64,000 nucleotides of DNA from Paraspadella gotoi. Its lineage: Eukaryota > Chaetognatha. Of the stretch, positions 1 to 12,930 are shown in pieces. The number at the start of each line of letters is the position of its first letter. The first letter of the stretch is position 1. Below the pieces are notes generated by a model that did no database searches, was not told the origin of the DNA, and was given only the letters and a program-made list of their open reading frames with translations. The DNA lies in assembly GCA_051294375.1 (NCBI GenBank), contig CM119269.1, positions 7,421,446 to 7,485,445 of the forward strand. Direction: 5' to 3'. The position numbers and the translations under genes were made by a program.

Positions 1-68
1 GAAATGCTATTCGATGACAATGATCATCAATTAAGAAATGCTATTCGATGACAATGATCATCAATTAA
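1..68. repeat. Perfect 34-bp tandem duplication
   Basis: Bases 1-34 are repeated exactly at 35-68 (unit begins gaaatgctattcgatgac). It may be a short minisatellite cut by the window edge. No gene is attached to it. Confidence 0.9.
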
Positions 69-433
69 GATAGTTTTACTTACGATTTTCATTCATGATG
101 AAATATAAAACTTTAACGTTTAACGCGATTTGATTCAAAGCGTTATTAAAAAAGACATAATAAATTAATTCAACTTTATTATAACTTGATCAACAGCTAG
201 AACACCTTAGTAGTGACAATTTTTTTAATGTATTTTTTATTCTTAAAATATCTAATATTGAAGAGACAGTAATTATTGTTGTGTTAGTGACAGAACCGTT
301 CAATATAAGCAGTACCTGAGCTTCGTTTCAATTATAAATTTGAAGAGCAAAAACAAAGTTTTGAAAACAAAGTTTTGTCAAAAAAAGGGTTCGTTATTTT
401 CCGTTTAATTTTGTTTTGTTTTTTTCTCGCCAG

Positions 434-2346
434 AACAAAGAAGACCAGCAACGCCTCTTTCGGCACAATTCCCAATGAAACGTCTGATGAGATTCGTGAG
501 AAAACAGAAGGCGAGAGCCTTCTTAGTAAGTACAAAGTAGAGCGTGGTAAGCCATTGTATATTAAGTGTAAATTTTTGTTTTTAGTTGCTCCGCGACTAC
601 TATAAGTAACTTTTCGGTCCGAGACAAGTCTTTATTTTATATGTATATTTCCATTTATTTATTAAACTTTATTCAGGTCTGCTATTCCGACCGACCGGAT
701 CCAAATCTGTCGGCGTTGTCGGTGACGGCGACTCCAACCACGCCGTCCACTCTGGCGGAGTCGTGGACAACGCCGTTTCGCCGACATCCTCGTCAACGTC
801 GTCATCGTCGGATCCTGTTCTCCGCCCTCGATCCTGCAGTCACAGTCTCGTACTTCGTTCGACGCCGGCCACGACGCCCCCAAAACGCGGCGCCACTTCC
901 GATTCCTTTCTTCTTCGTTGCGGCGATCTGCGTCCGCCCGGCGTCATTTTCGGATCGGCGTCGCCTCAAAAAAAGTCGGCGCCAATTATCGTCACGCGAG
1001 CGACGGTGGAGGGCGTTGATTCTCGCGGCGTCGAAGCTGTCGGCGCCATCTTGATCGACTCTGGCGTCGCGGCGACGACCGATGTTGAAAAGAAAGGTAA
1101 CTAACTACATTAGTCAAATTGAATGTATTTATTCTTTTACTTTTTATAAAAAAAATTATAGGCTTATTATTAGATTCATATTACAAATTCAATTTGTAAA
1201 AACTAATAACAAAAAATTATTAAAGAATAAAAATAAATGAAAAACTCATTTAAAAATATGAACATTTGACGTCTTTTGTTTTCGTCAGCGCCTTCTCTCC
1301 TCGAGGTTTTGCTGCTGAACTCGAATTCGAATCATTTGCAACCCACCTGCGATTCTTCGTCGACGGCGGCGGCGACGTCGTCAGCAGCGGCGGCGTCTGT
1401 AAATTCCTCTGCAGCGGCGTCACCGTCGTCGTCGGTTTTGCCTCCCTCCCTTCCCAGCGCCGCCGCTTACCCGATGCTGCCGCCGGCGCTGCATCCGTCG
1501 ACGCAGGACGACGCCGCCTCGCGTTTAGCAAAAATCAGAATGATCCAGCAAAAGTTGATGTCCGAACATTCCGTGCTGCAACAGCAACATCAAGAACAAC
1601 AGATTTCCCCGCAACGACCGAAGAATCAGCTCGTGCAGCTGTTAAAGCAGAGGAGTCCGGCAAAAAATATCGATGTCCCCTTTGGCGGAACGCAGCATCG
1701 CGCGCCGGCGCCGCAATCCGCGCCGCATTTCATTCCAGCCCCGCAACACTCGCCGACTACTCTTGCTATCCAGACTCCTTACCCTCTGACGCTGCACAAT
1801 CAGCAGCATCCTCGGGAATGGACGAAACGAACTCACGAAACTTCACATAGAACTTACACTCAACGTCAGCTTCATCAACAGCAAACTCCGCAGCAAGGTC
1901 AACTGTTACAACAGCATGAGCAGCTGCAGGAGCTTTCGATAAAGACCGAAGATGGGTTAGCTTTCGCTTTTGGATCCCCTGAATCTTTTCCGACGCTTTT
2001 AATACAGCAGCAACCACAAATACAAAATCACGGAAAAATACAGCAGCCCCAAACTAGTTTTGTGCAGCAACATCAACAATCGCAAAGTATGCAACACGCA
2101 ACGATTTTTTCCAATCGCGGAGTGCCTCACATGGACCCTCGCGCACTTATTCAACCTGCAGCTCCACCGACGTTAACCACCCTCGTCCCCAACCCCTCGT
2201 CGACTCTGCTGCAAACCGACTCTTCGACTGGGCGACACGTCCATCCCGACGCTGGCGAGTGTGGTCTCGAGTGCTTCATGGATGTCAGCGTCGACGATGT
2301 CATGGAGTTGGAAAAATCTTTTGAAGCCTCTGGTTATGGTCGATGA
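434..2346 (+). CDS. 3' exons of a Gln/Ser-rich putative nuclear regulator (family not recognised)
   Basis: Three exons join in one frame: 434-525 (acceptor cgccag, donor gtaagt), 677-1096 (acceptor ttcag, donor gtaact) and 1289-2346 (acceptor cgtcag, stop tga). Both introns are phase 1, so the frame agrees across both junctions. The first two exons give a Ser/Thr-rich stretch (TKKTSNASFGTIPNETSDEI, then Ser/Pro/Thr and a basic VEKK end). The last exon encodes about 350 residues: Ala/Ser tracts, a short helical charged piece (ASRLAKIRMIQQKLMSEH) running into a Gln-rich region with many QQ and HQQ runs, and an acidic end (CFMDVSVDDVMELEKSFE) before the stop. Gln-rich segments plus an acidic C-terminus are typical of transcription factors or coactivators, but I see no DNA-binding domain, so the role is inference. 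The 5' exons lie outside the window. Codon use is GC-rich at third positions, unlike the flanking AT-rich DNA. Confidence 0.65.
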
Positions 2347-5300
2347 AGAGTGGAATCTTTCCATTTGATGAGGAAATCTGAGCTTATAATTCAGCTTAAA
2401 CCTTTAGCTTTTGCATCTTGAAGGCAAATTGCTGCTTCGAGAAATTATCTGACAATCGCTCACATCACATCGATTCACAGGGAGACGATTCTTAAGCTCA
2501 TAAAAGACATAAAGTTGTGAGAGATTTCATTTTCACCACCTACGGTTTTGTAAAGTTTCATTTGCACATGGGAGATTTATTCGATATCTTTATCGTCATA
2601 AAGAGGTCTTTAAATATTTTTTTTTTTTAATATTTTTTTTTTTTTTTGTCCTTTTCGAAACCGGTGAAAACGGAAGGTGAAAATTTCAGGATTTCCAGAC
2701 TTTGCAACTTTCGCGGTCGTCACTTCACGGCCTTTTTTTCATTGCCTAATGTTACTAAATTATTACGAAATATTATTTGTTAATTATTATCAATGATCAA
2801 TGTTTGCGTTTAAATAGCAACTGCGCTCTTTTCACTGCCTCTTCCTTTTTCCGTAACTGAGCTGCAGAGTGCGAATACCGTATTCCCTTAAAATTTAAAA
2901 TATACTCAAATCATTATTGTGATCGTGAATTCTGACCATTTTGGGCACCTATAGGAGGACGGTGAAAGCATCCTGGAACGATGCAATCCTGAATTATGCT
3001 ATACAACTCAACTTTTAAGGGGAAAAAAACTAATTCCATCCTGATTTTGTCATCATGAGTGTGAAAGAATTTACTCTCATGTTTTATGGTTTTATTTGAA
3101 TCTACATGCGAAGACCTGAACGAATACGTTTTCCCAGTCATTTTCTTTTTCACAAACATGTCGTCGCCCTCATCGCCCACAGTCTTCCGAGAAATTGTTT
3201 ATTTTTCTTCCTCACTGTCCACTTGTATAGAAGCTAGTGGTGAATAGTTATAAACGATGATTATGTTACTTAACTGACTCTTTGTTATAACGATTGGATT
3301 GAATCCCGAATTTACCCATGTATTTGTTTGTTTGAAAATTTGTCACCAACTTACTACATAGAAAAAAAAAATCTCAATTCAGTTCAATTGGAGAACCGTC
3401 GTTCGTTAATATTATATTATTTTTGATGAATTTATACTCAAAACGTTGTTCGATTTAATTGGTTTGAAAAAAGTGAATTGTCAATTTCATCGGAATTTGT
3501 GATGCTTATTAAATCCGTCAATGAAAGATGATGTCGATATAATTTACCTCATGTGTTTGTTTGAAGTAGAATTTATTTAACGGGATCTTTCGAGTAACAG
3601 CTATTTTAAGGCAAGTTTTGATCTCTTAATCTAATTCACATATTGTAGTAAGTCTTAGGTGAGATAATATCGATTAGTTTTATGGCACAATAACAAAAAC
3701 TAACCGAAAATAATATTTTTAACCGAACGCTTAATGGTGCTAGAATGAATACGACGAATTTCAAAAACGATACAAAGTAGACGAGAAATCCTCGCCTCTA
3801 AAAAAAAATTCAACATTTTTCTAATAGAGATTTCCGTTAAAATCTGACTACCCAAATTGCAAACGAGATTGCCAGAAATTCGGGTAAAAAACAGTTGTAA
3901 AAACACACGATTCCGATAGCGTTATATCTTAAGAGCTAGCCAAATTCGTCTTATGGCTTTGATAAAGGATTTAATATCAAACAAGCCAGGGGAAATGCAC
4001 TAGTCATCTCCGGAGAATTTTCAAACCTTGTTTTTACTATAAAATGAAAGGGAAATTTGTTTTTCAAAAATTGTAAACGGGGCTAGGGTATGTTAACATT
4101 ATAAATATTACTTCGAATTTGAGATTTAAAAAGCCTCTTGTCTCAAGAGCTTGCCAAATTTTTCTTTCATTATTGACCAAACTCTTCATAGTAAACCAAC
4201 ATTGTAAAGTCCATTGGTCTGGTTTGACAACATGAAATTTTTATTTAATAAGAAATTAAAAGGAAGGTTGAGAGAAAAAACTGATTTTTCCTGATATCTC
4301 TTGAAGGAACAAAGATACAGGGATGGCAATAGTACCAAAATGAAGCCATAATCATTAGGCACATACAAGTTACAATATTAGAATTATTTTTGCTGAAACC
4401 TCTTTACAGGGTGAGTGTCAAACTAAGTCAAAATTATAATATTTAAAACTAATGAAACCCCATAAAAATAAATGAAAATTAAATTCTTTTTAGTGATTCT
4501 GAAAGAAAAAAGGCTAAATTGTACTATAGTAAAACTTTAAAGTTTTTTGGATAAAGAAAATTAATTTTTTTTCACTTAAATATTTGCTTCACTGATATTA
4601 CAAGCATGCTTACAAAATTCTACAAAATATTATTCACCCCATCACAGCCTAACTATTTATCTTTCTTTTCCACCAGCAAAAAGTAAACATTATTTTATGT
4701 TAGAGAACAGGGATGTTTACTGAAATGAGCTGGAAGACGTTCAACTACTTCACTTTTAATGTCATTTTTCAATAATAAAATAGGCGAATCTTTTAATTAT
4801 TTAACTCTCACAGGCTTCACAAGACATTTTACTTTCATAATATCCCAATGTTAATGTTATTCATTATATTTTTTTACGCAGAAATCATAAAATAACAGAA
4901 AGTTATGGATTCCCTTCGCTCGTTTAAGAAAAAAAAATTAACTAGCGGAATTATAAGTTTGTAAGAGGAAGTCAGAATCGGCGAAAAATCTTAAAAGGCG
5001 AGAATGTTGAAAAAAAGGGGTGGGAATTTTGATGGGTTTCCTAAGATTTCTCCACAATGTGAGGTCCGATTAAAGCGAAACTTGAGATTTACAATATTCC
5101 CGTTATTCCACATCTATCGATATAAAAATATAAGAAAAAGTCACTGGCTTCTTTTTCTATAGCGGCTTCCTATACAAAGTTTAATTACTCAAATTTTTCA
5201 ATACAGGGACTTCAATCTGGACCGATATGAAAAGACTTGATTAAACTCGTAATTATTTTTATAACATTTATTAGATAGAAAATTAATTATCATTTATGTT

Positions 5301-5399
5301 AACCTAAAAATATGTTCAAATTTATTAATTTACCCTCCCAGGAAAATTTTTATAACTTAGCAACTATCCTAACTAGAATGTTACAAATTGGTAGGTAAA
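2347..5399. other. AT-rich non-coding stretch after the Gln-rich gene
   Basis: No convincing gene is seen. The first few hundred bases are probably 3' UTR. Bases about 3,770-3,960 are an inverted copy of about 5,940-6,130 and a direct copy of about 24,170-24,340, so repeats related to the large arms begin here. Poly-T runs occur at about 2,616-2,647. Confidence 0.6.
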
Positions 5400-6097
5400 A
5401 AAAGGCAAGTATTTTTTATCAGTATGAAAAAATTTTTTTTTCCTTATTGCTTTTCATTTCGATTATATTACAAGTTTTTTCGTATCACTCCACATTGAAG
5501 TCCCTGTACCTGCAGAATCGTATTAACCAACATTATCTTTTGGCATTAAACGAGCCATTAAAGATAAACATTTCCATAAAGAAATTAGATGTAGTTTCAA
5601 ATTTAATGGATTTTGGTCTTTTCTTGCCACGAGGAAAATAAATCAAAATCCTTCATTTATTTAATTTATTAAGAAAATCGAAATATTTTGAAATCTTCCG
5701 CCTTCATCAAAGGCGCAAACTTAGGACTAAGCTCTGACGAACAAAGCCCGAGGTTTTTTTAATATATTCTTATACCGGCCAAGGTAGAATGATGGCAATA
5801 TTATTAATATTAAGTTTCAAAAAAATCCTACCATAAATATAGAAAATATTAACCAAAATCTTCGGAAAATCGACCCCTTATTTGGAAGATTTTCGCCATA
5901 GAAGATTTTTCCCGAATCTGACTCCTGGTTGAAAACTCTTAGAATTCGACAAATGCCATAAGACGAATTTGGCGAGCTCTTAAGATATAACGCTATCGGA
6001 ATCGTGTGTTTTTACAACTGTTTTTTACCCGAATTTCTGGCAATCTCATTTGCAATATGGGTAGTCAGATTTTAACGGAAATCTCTATTAGAAAAAT

Positions 6098-6122
6098 NNN
6101 NNNNNNNNNNNNNNNNNNNNNN
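6098..6122. other. Assembly gap (25 N)
   Basis: Run of N inside the left arm; the right-arm counterpart (about 24,150-24,185) has continuous sequence. Confidence 0.99.
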
Positions 6123-7039
6123 GTTGAATTTTTTTTAAGCGAGATTCTCGTCTAAATCTCGTCGATATTTTTTCGGTTTTAAATTTTGCAACTTGAAAAA
6201 ATCAGATTAGTGTGAAAAAGTGTTAAATTGTGGATAAAAAAAATTAAAATCGTGCCATTACCCAACCACTTAATCAATTTTCTTCAAAAATTTCAATAAA
6301 TTTTGCGATAAAATGTTTCTGTATTTTCATGTTAAAACTTTGAAAAAATATTTTGTCAAAATAAAGATATTAATTAAACAATAAATGAAAATATGAGACA
6401 AATCTACTAAACAATGGAATATTACCAGAGTCTAGAAAACATATATAGATTCTTAACATAATAGGGAAGAAGGATACACCAATTTTATACTCAAGAGATC
6501 AATTTAATCTGATGATACACAAGTAAAATAACTTTTGTAAAAAATATTATCGATGTATTATTGCCGGGACATCAGGGGACTCATTTTCAAGTTTAAAAGA
6601 TGTGATAAAGGTTAAGCAAAGGCTTTAGCATCATATGTTTACCTTTAGGGTTTTACCCCGAAATTTGTTTTCTTGATACTGTGGTACAAACAAATGTAAA
6701 CTTTCAAAATAATACTAGATAATTGTAATTTAAAATTATATTTTTTGCATAACAGTTAGAATTATGTTTTGTGCATTTTGTTTTCCAAAGATCAAGTCTT
6801 ATCTTTCAATATGCCTTTATACAGTAATTTTTTTTAAAATGCCTTCTTTTTTGTTTCGAATTCCCTATGTTTTTTCGGGAAATAGAAAAATAAAAAACTC
6901 ACCAAACACTTCCGGTCCCTATCTTTTGCTCTCTTATCTTTTCTCTTTATATTCTATCTAATTATAGTATTTTTATAACTTATACTCATTAGAATTCTAT
7001 ATTTTCTTGCTTTCGATTATTTAATTACTTCTTATGCAC

Positions 7040-7270
7040 GGCCCGGATCGCGCCTAATCCGAATCGCCGATCAAAATGAGTAAAATAAGCGAAAGTTGAT
7101 CGGTTTGAAGTTGCGTTTTTCGGCGATCGCTTTTTTGTTCATAACTTTTGAACGGATTATCCGATTTTGAAGCAATTTTGCAGGAAGATAATATTTCAAA
7201 ATTTTCCTATTCGATTGGTGCCCAATTCATTGAGAAATACTTCATGGTTTAAGAAAACGATGCACATCCC
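7040..7270 (+). repeat. Conserved repeat block (gcgcctaatccgaat ... aacggattatccgat)
   Basis: This block recurs inverted at about 23,020-23,285. Its right part recurs directly at about 15,523-15,670, and a clearly diverged form lies inverted at about 30,890-31,190. It contains the piece ataacttttgaacggattat and a GC-rich edge. The four copies are more similar to each other than the surrounding AT-rich DNA, so this part of the element looks constrained or recently spread. No protein is recognised in it. Confidence 0.6.
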
Positions 7271-7384
7271 CACTTTATCGTGTTGTTTTAATTGTCATTT
7301 ATTGATCTGTTTTACTTTACAGTGAAATGAGTGGCCGTGTTGTTGTCGATAAATGATAAGTGTCAGAATACTTAGAAATACAAG

Positions 7385-7600
7385 GTTCTAAGGCAAGCGT
7401 CTCCTCATGGCATTTGTGTGCTTCTGTCTTCTCTCAGATCCATACATTATAAGACTGTTGCTTCTGTCGACGCGCCGCCCGAACAGACCCATTGGAGGAC
7501 GTCGTTGGAGACCCGATGCAACCCCGCTCTGAATGATGTGAGCCACTTCGCCCACTGGCGAATCTCCTAAATCCGCCTCCAAACCAATGACAACAATTAA
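7385..7600 (-). pseudogene. GC-rich island with ORF remnant (left-arm copy)
   Basis: This is the reverse-complement counterpart of 22,741-22,935, where an uninterrupted frame starts MEIRQWAKVAHIIQSG. Here the frame is broken by indels. The GC-rich island sits in AT-rich DNA and is one of several such islands in the arms. The product is not recognised. Confidence 0.4.
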
Positions 7601-8344
7601 TGACGATAACAATGACTTACTGATTGATTTATGTTGAATAAATGATTAATGATAATAAATTTTTGATGTGAAAAATTAATTAATAGATAAATAAATTGAT
7701 TACTTGAATAATTAAAATTTATACCGCTAATTGATCATAGTCAGATCCGACATTGTTGTTTCAAACTTGTTATCTTATGTATAAAGCTTATCACAAGATT
7801 TTACTGAGGTGGTAAAAATTACTTTCCGTCAAAAAGTAATTTAATCCCAAAAAAATGAGAAATTGTCGTGGGCAGATCAAAAAACTAGCATATTCTAAAT
7901 TATGAAAGTCAGTAATTTCATTTTGTAATTAAACTTAAAAACAGTTCGTTGTCTACAACTTTGAGAAACTTCATTTTAGGTCTTGCACCTCGGCCCAATT
8001 AGTTTTACATAAATAAACAATATAATAGCCGCAGATCAAAAAGAATTTACTTAAAAAACTCCGGGTTAATCTGATTCTAGTTTAATTTTTCATCTTTGAA
8101 TATGGACTTTAGAACGAAATATTAGAAAAAATAAAATAAAAATATCCAAAAAAAACATAAACTGTGGCTGAAAAACACTTTTTTTAAAACAAGTTGAAGT
8201 AGTAAAAAGTGTTATAGAAAAATTGCAAAAAAGAAACACACAGAAGAAAAAAAAATTTGTTTCCTAAATATAGAATAGTCAAAAGACTTTCCTTTATTTC
8301 TTTTGCATTATTATGATTAGAGAAGAATTGCATAAATGAAAAAA

Positions 8345-9545
8345 TTTTGTCTTTTTAAGTTTCTTGTCTCACACAGCCATTAAATTTTAATTATAAAAAT
8401 ATGGTACGTGATGTGAGCACTTACCATGAACAAAAATAAAATATCTCTTGATTCTTTTGCATTGTTTCAAAAAAATAATGCTTAATAGTTCTTAATAACA
8501 AAACTGCAAAAACAGTATAAAATAAATTAGAGAGGATCTTTTTAAATAAGTAAAAAAATGATCCTAATTTACAGTCATCCACAGTTTCACCGTTAATTAG
8601 TTGCGGCAATCCAACTTTTGAGCAGAAGTATAACATGTTTTTCTCACATTTTTTTTCATAATGATTCATAGAAATTAAATTTATTCATCATCATTAGAAA
8701 AGAAAAATATATAGGCCAAACAAAAAAATTTTATTTTTAGATGGTTTTTTTTTGCCCTTTTTCCTTTGTGTTTATCGCATACAATGAATGCACTGTTATT
8801 AACAATTATCGAATGCCTCATTTTTTATTTGCAATAGAAGAAAAAATGTAAGATTAAAAAATTATGGTTCTAGTCATAGTTTTCAAAGAAACCATGTATC
8901 TGTGATATTTCTTTCGACTCAGTAAGACAATAATATGCTTTATATTGGACTTTGAAAAACATGTATTCTGGAACTAAACAAAAAGTTATATCTTACTCTC
9001 TTAAGAGAAATTTTCCAACCCAGGCACATACCACTGTCTGTCTATTGTAAAGTCCAAAATATTGATCTGCTATCACCATCAATTTCTGTTATAGATATAC
9101 TCAAACTGATGGGTCCAGGTATTTTACAAACATCGATAATATAAAGTAGAAAACATGGCATCAATACATTTGAAATTCCAATTGATTTTAGTTTAGTATT
9201 GTTTTCTTTGATCCAAACCCAAAGTTAATTATAGTTTTCATAAGTAGTTCAATTTCTTTGAAGTAAAACTCTAAATTACCATTCAAAGGTTGCTAGAAAA
9301 CCAAAGATAAATGAAACATTTGATGCTGAACGAAAAAAATGAATAGAAAAGAAATGCAGAGACCAACAACTATCCTTGAAATGTTTCCATGATATTCATG
9401 TAGATAATTTTATTGATTGAGCTTTTGAAAGTTAATATGCTCAATTCTGTATTGCGAGCCACCTTAGATAAAGATACTGCAGATTAACATTTGTGATATC
9501 AATAAAAAAAACTTGGTTGAACTCCCATGACACAGATTATCCGAC
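8345..9545 (-). pseudogene. Degenerate multi-pass membrane protein gene (left-arm copy)
   Basis: Minus-strand pieces read MNHYEKKCEKNMLYFCSK, GETVDDCK and KILSNLFYTVFAVLLLRTIK, matching the better-preserved copy at 28,350-29,558 and the inverted copy at 20,930-22,040. Several strongly hydrophobic segments indicate a polytopic membrane protein. Cysteines cluster around the GETVDDCK segment in all copies. Indels and stops break the frame here. Codons are AT-rich, unlike the GC-rich host exons of the window, so the gene probably belongs to the repeat rather than to the host core genome. The family is not recognised. Confidence 0.45.
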
Positions 9546-9799
9546 TGTGTCCAAGATACCGAATCACCTAGCAATAAAAAAATACGCCCTTTTTTTACTG
9601 CTTTTACTTTTTTAAAATATTTTTATCACATTTATTTTGGTTTTCTGGCTTAGATTCTATCCTAAAATTCAAGAAATATCAAAATAAAAATGACAAAGGT
9701 AGAACTTTTAATTACCAACCTAACAAAATTTAAATATCTAGAAAAATTATTTATATAATTTATTTAATATTAAAAAACAATAACAAAGCTTTCAATTTT

Positions 9800-9960
9800 T
9801 TTATAAGGTTCTGTGATGGGTTTAAGCAGAGATGTGGAGCGATCATTTTTCCGCCGCTGCAATCCGGCGCTTCCAAGACCCCTCCCGCTCCGTTTTCGGG
9901 TGCAATCCTTACTTTTTTAGCCCGGATTGCTTTCCGGTTTCGAGTGCACATCGCTTCCTT
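9800..9960 (-). repeat. GC-rich island shared by the two arms
   Basis: It matches 20,455-20,600 in inverted orientation (right-arm reading includes RAKKVRIAPKTGAGGVLEA), and a diverged relative lies at about 25,560-25,685. All end with a run close to cgcttccacatctctg. It may be part of a retroelement; no family is recognised. Confidence 0.4.
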
Positions 9961-10199
9961 TCTTAAAATTTTTACATTTGTTATTATTTAATAAAAAATA
10001 CTCTTTTTAGACATGTAATTCATTGCGAAAAATAATTTTAAAACAATTTTTTGGAACCAAATAACAAGTGAAATTTTTACTATAAAAAATTTGTTAAGAT
10101 TTGTTAAGATTGTAAGAATCGTTCGAGTGGAAATGAGTTTAAATTGAAAAAAAAAACCTTTTTCCCTATTTTCTTTTTCTTTTTTTATTAAATATAATA

Positions 10200-10380
10200 C
10201 AAGCTGCATTAATTATTCAATTAATCAATTAATTAATCAATCAATTAACTAAACAACTAATCAATCAAAATCACTAATAAAAATTAATGAATCAATTTTT
10301 TTATCAATCAATTAAATATTCAATTTAATTATTAATCAATTAATTAATTAATCAATTAATTAATCAATCAATAAACAATG
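10200..10380. repeat. Low-complexity aattaatcaatc tract
   Basis: Degenerate repetition of aattaat and caatcaa words. It is mirrored at about 20,040-20,215 in the right arm and resembles tracts at 16,090-16,205 and 22,600-22,710. Confidence 0.6.
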
Positions 10381-10981
10381 TCATCTCCAACATCGTTTGT
10401 GCTTTTGTCCTTGGGTCAGTGACCTGACCAAAAAGACCTAAAAATTAACAGGCCTGATATGAATTTATTTTATTTTGTCAATCCAATCATTCAATTAATT
10501 CATAATGTGCTATCCTTGTTGTTCATCTAAACATCATCAGGGTAGTTTCATTTCTTTGTCATAATGAAAAGACAAAAAAACAAACAAGTTTTGAGCTAAA
10601 CAATGCAGAACTGATCAGTTAATTAATTATCAATCAATTAATCAAAATAATTCAATCAATCCAATTTAAAAAATTAAGCAATAATTCAAGTCAGTCGTCG
10701 GTATTATCATTGTTGTTGCCATCATTTTTATTTAATTAATTTAAACTCCTTTTTATCTTTGTTGTACATTGCCCAAAAATGTATTCTGTTATTATTTATT
10801 TATCCCTGTTGTTGTTTCTCTCTCTCTTCTCTCACTCTCTCTCTTTAACAAGTTTCTCACTTGCTTTTTTCACACTCACTCAATCTGCCTTACCTCAACC
10901 TGTCCTCACATCTGACCACTATTCTGTCTAACACTTTGTTGAAAAAACTTTTACCCTCTCTTTCTCTTCTCTTATTGAATT

Positions 10982-11025
10982 CATATGCTGATGAAGGCTT
11001 GAAGTAAACAAGCCGAACATGTCCA
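10982..11025 (+). ncRNA. Hammerhead-ribozyme-like motif (left arm)
   Basis: CTGATGA at 10,988-10,994 is followed by a helix (GGCTTG pairing with CAAGCC across the loop AAGTAAA), then GAA-CATGTCC. Relative to the other copies one A of the GAAA box is missing, perhaps an assembly error. CTGATGA, helix II, GAAA and a GTC cleavage triplet are the hammerhead core. Penelope-like elements are known to carry such ribozymes in their terminal repeats. One extra A lies between CTGATGA and helix II, and helix I is not clear, so activity is unproven. Confidence 0.4.
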
Positions 11026-12589
11026 ACATTAATTAAAAAATCGTTGTTAACAAATTCAAATCTTTGCTTTCTCTAAATTTATTAATTGAAATATTTGTAT
11101 AATGGGGGGGGGGGGGGGCTTGCTGTGACTCAAAACAAAAATTTATAAAAAATTTTAAGCGTGCTTTTTTGTGATAAAGAAAACCTGGTATTCAAAACAG
11201 TAAAAAGTAAAATGATTAAAAATAATAACAACAACAACTAGTATTTACATTGGCTGAGAAAAAAGGTCATCCATAACAAGGATTGGGTAAAAACAGGTCA
11301 TTCTTATTGATCACCATACTGTACTACGGCTCACCAAAGTACAAAGGACCCCCCCCCCTCGTTGTCGTTTTCGTATTGTGTCATCGTCGTTGTTCGTCTT
11401 TGTTCAAATCATTTGAGAAAAAACTGTCCTTATACATACAACCTTGTTTTGCGAAGCTATATTATCACCCTACATATCTCTGACTCTTGATTTATTCTAT
11501 CATGCTATGATCTCACATATACTATCTCATTGCTCTCATGTACACTCGCACTCCTCTTCTTATCCTAGGTACACTGCTCTCTCAAGTGGTTACATGATGT
11601 AAAAAGTTGACTAAGTTCACTCAAATACTCGACTATGGCTGATCATGTGATCTAATCAGCTGGTCTAATTTTTACTCTTAAAGCCGAACTTAACACATAT
11701 GTGGGTCCACGTATAAGAGAGAAGAGGAAGAGAAGAATATGCTGAGAAGACCAGAAGAGAACAGAGAAGATGAGATAAAGCTTCCAAAAGGTTGAGAAAG
11801 GACAGTGGTCAGATTGAGGACAGGTAAAGGAAGGAGAGAGAAGAAAGGAAAGTGGTTGAAATGTGAATAGTGCTGAAAATTTGAAGAGACAGAGAGAGAG
11901 AAAATATTTACCATTTTTGTAATGTACAACAAAGATAAAGAATTAAATAATTCAATAACAATAAATAAATTATACTTAATGCTTTAAACTAGTAGATTTA
12001 ACTGAGGAATATTTTTAACTAGTTGTAATTAAGATTGAAATTAAAGAGAAAGAGAAAAGGAGATGTGTAGTTAGGGATAGCCTTAATGTAAGAATTAGAG
12101 AAAATAAAGTGCTCAAAATGAAGCTGCCCCCCCCCCCCGGCCTTGGCAAGCGGACGTTGATGATTATTGATTCGGGTCATTGACTTGTCATGGGCTGAGA
12201 GGTATCGTCATGGTCGAGATTTCCAGGACTTGGTAACGAGCCGCCTGGAAATGCCAATGCCACTCTGCATATTCCTCTGGCCTGATCAGCCTGGCCGAAA
12301 GTCCCTCTCTCGCCTGACGCAAGGCGGGCAAGATGCCTGTTCTGGGCCTGCTTTGCTGCAGTGATACAGGACTCCTCTTCCTCCTCCTGCAGCGTCCGTT
12401 TTGGGCCGACCGCCTCAGTGTGAGAAGAGTCACCACAAGGTGTGCAGGTTTGGGAAGGTTATCGTGCGTCCATTGCCTGCTGGAGGCCTCGTCTGACCCG
12501 TTGAGTGGGGACAGCGGGAATCACCGTGCGGTTGGGGTGCTTGGGCGTTCCACCTCCATTTTAATTAGCGAATCATATCTTGGAGGGAG

Positions 12590-12930
12590 GTCGAATCGTC
12601 CTCCATCACGATTCAGAGAGGGCTCGAGGGCTTTGATGTTAAATCGCCTCTCTAATACCTCTAGTGAACCAGTTTGGTCATGGGACAGCACGAGCACAGT
12701 CAGTTTCTCTGAATCAGATGGCGGGAGGTTGCTGTGTGCTCAGCAATAGCCGATAAGTAATGACCACGTGGGTCCACTATGGCTTTGTGTGCTGTTGACA
12801 TATGGACAGAGACTTTCCTGTTCTCGCCCACGTTATGCTGCTTGTGCAGGGTTGGTTGCCCTTCCCTGCCACAGCGCCCAATAGACGGGCTCCTGAAGTG
12901 TTCGGGTCTGGGAATTTTATCTTGATTGTT
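12590..12930 (-). mobile_element. Penelope-like element GIY-YIG endonuclease remnant (left arm)
   Basis: The minus strand reads GETGKSLS, then DPRGHYLSAIAEHTATSRHL and a segment corresponding to the LNRDGG end of the right-arm copy. The match to the right-arm copy is close, but indels break this frame in several places, including the LNRDGG part. A GIY-YIG nuclease C-terminal to a reverse transcriptase is the hallmark of Penelope-like elements; no reverse transcriptase is visible upstream, so the copy is 5'-truncated. Confidence 0.65.

Noticed and set aside
10810-10850. CRISPR-like spacing in repeat-rich DNA
   Set aside because: The repeats are simple CT tracts and arm duplications in a eukaryotic genome; there is no repeat-spacer structure.
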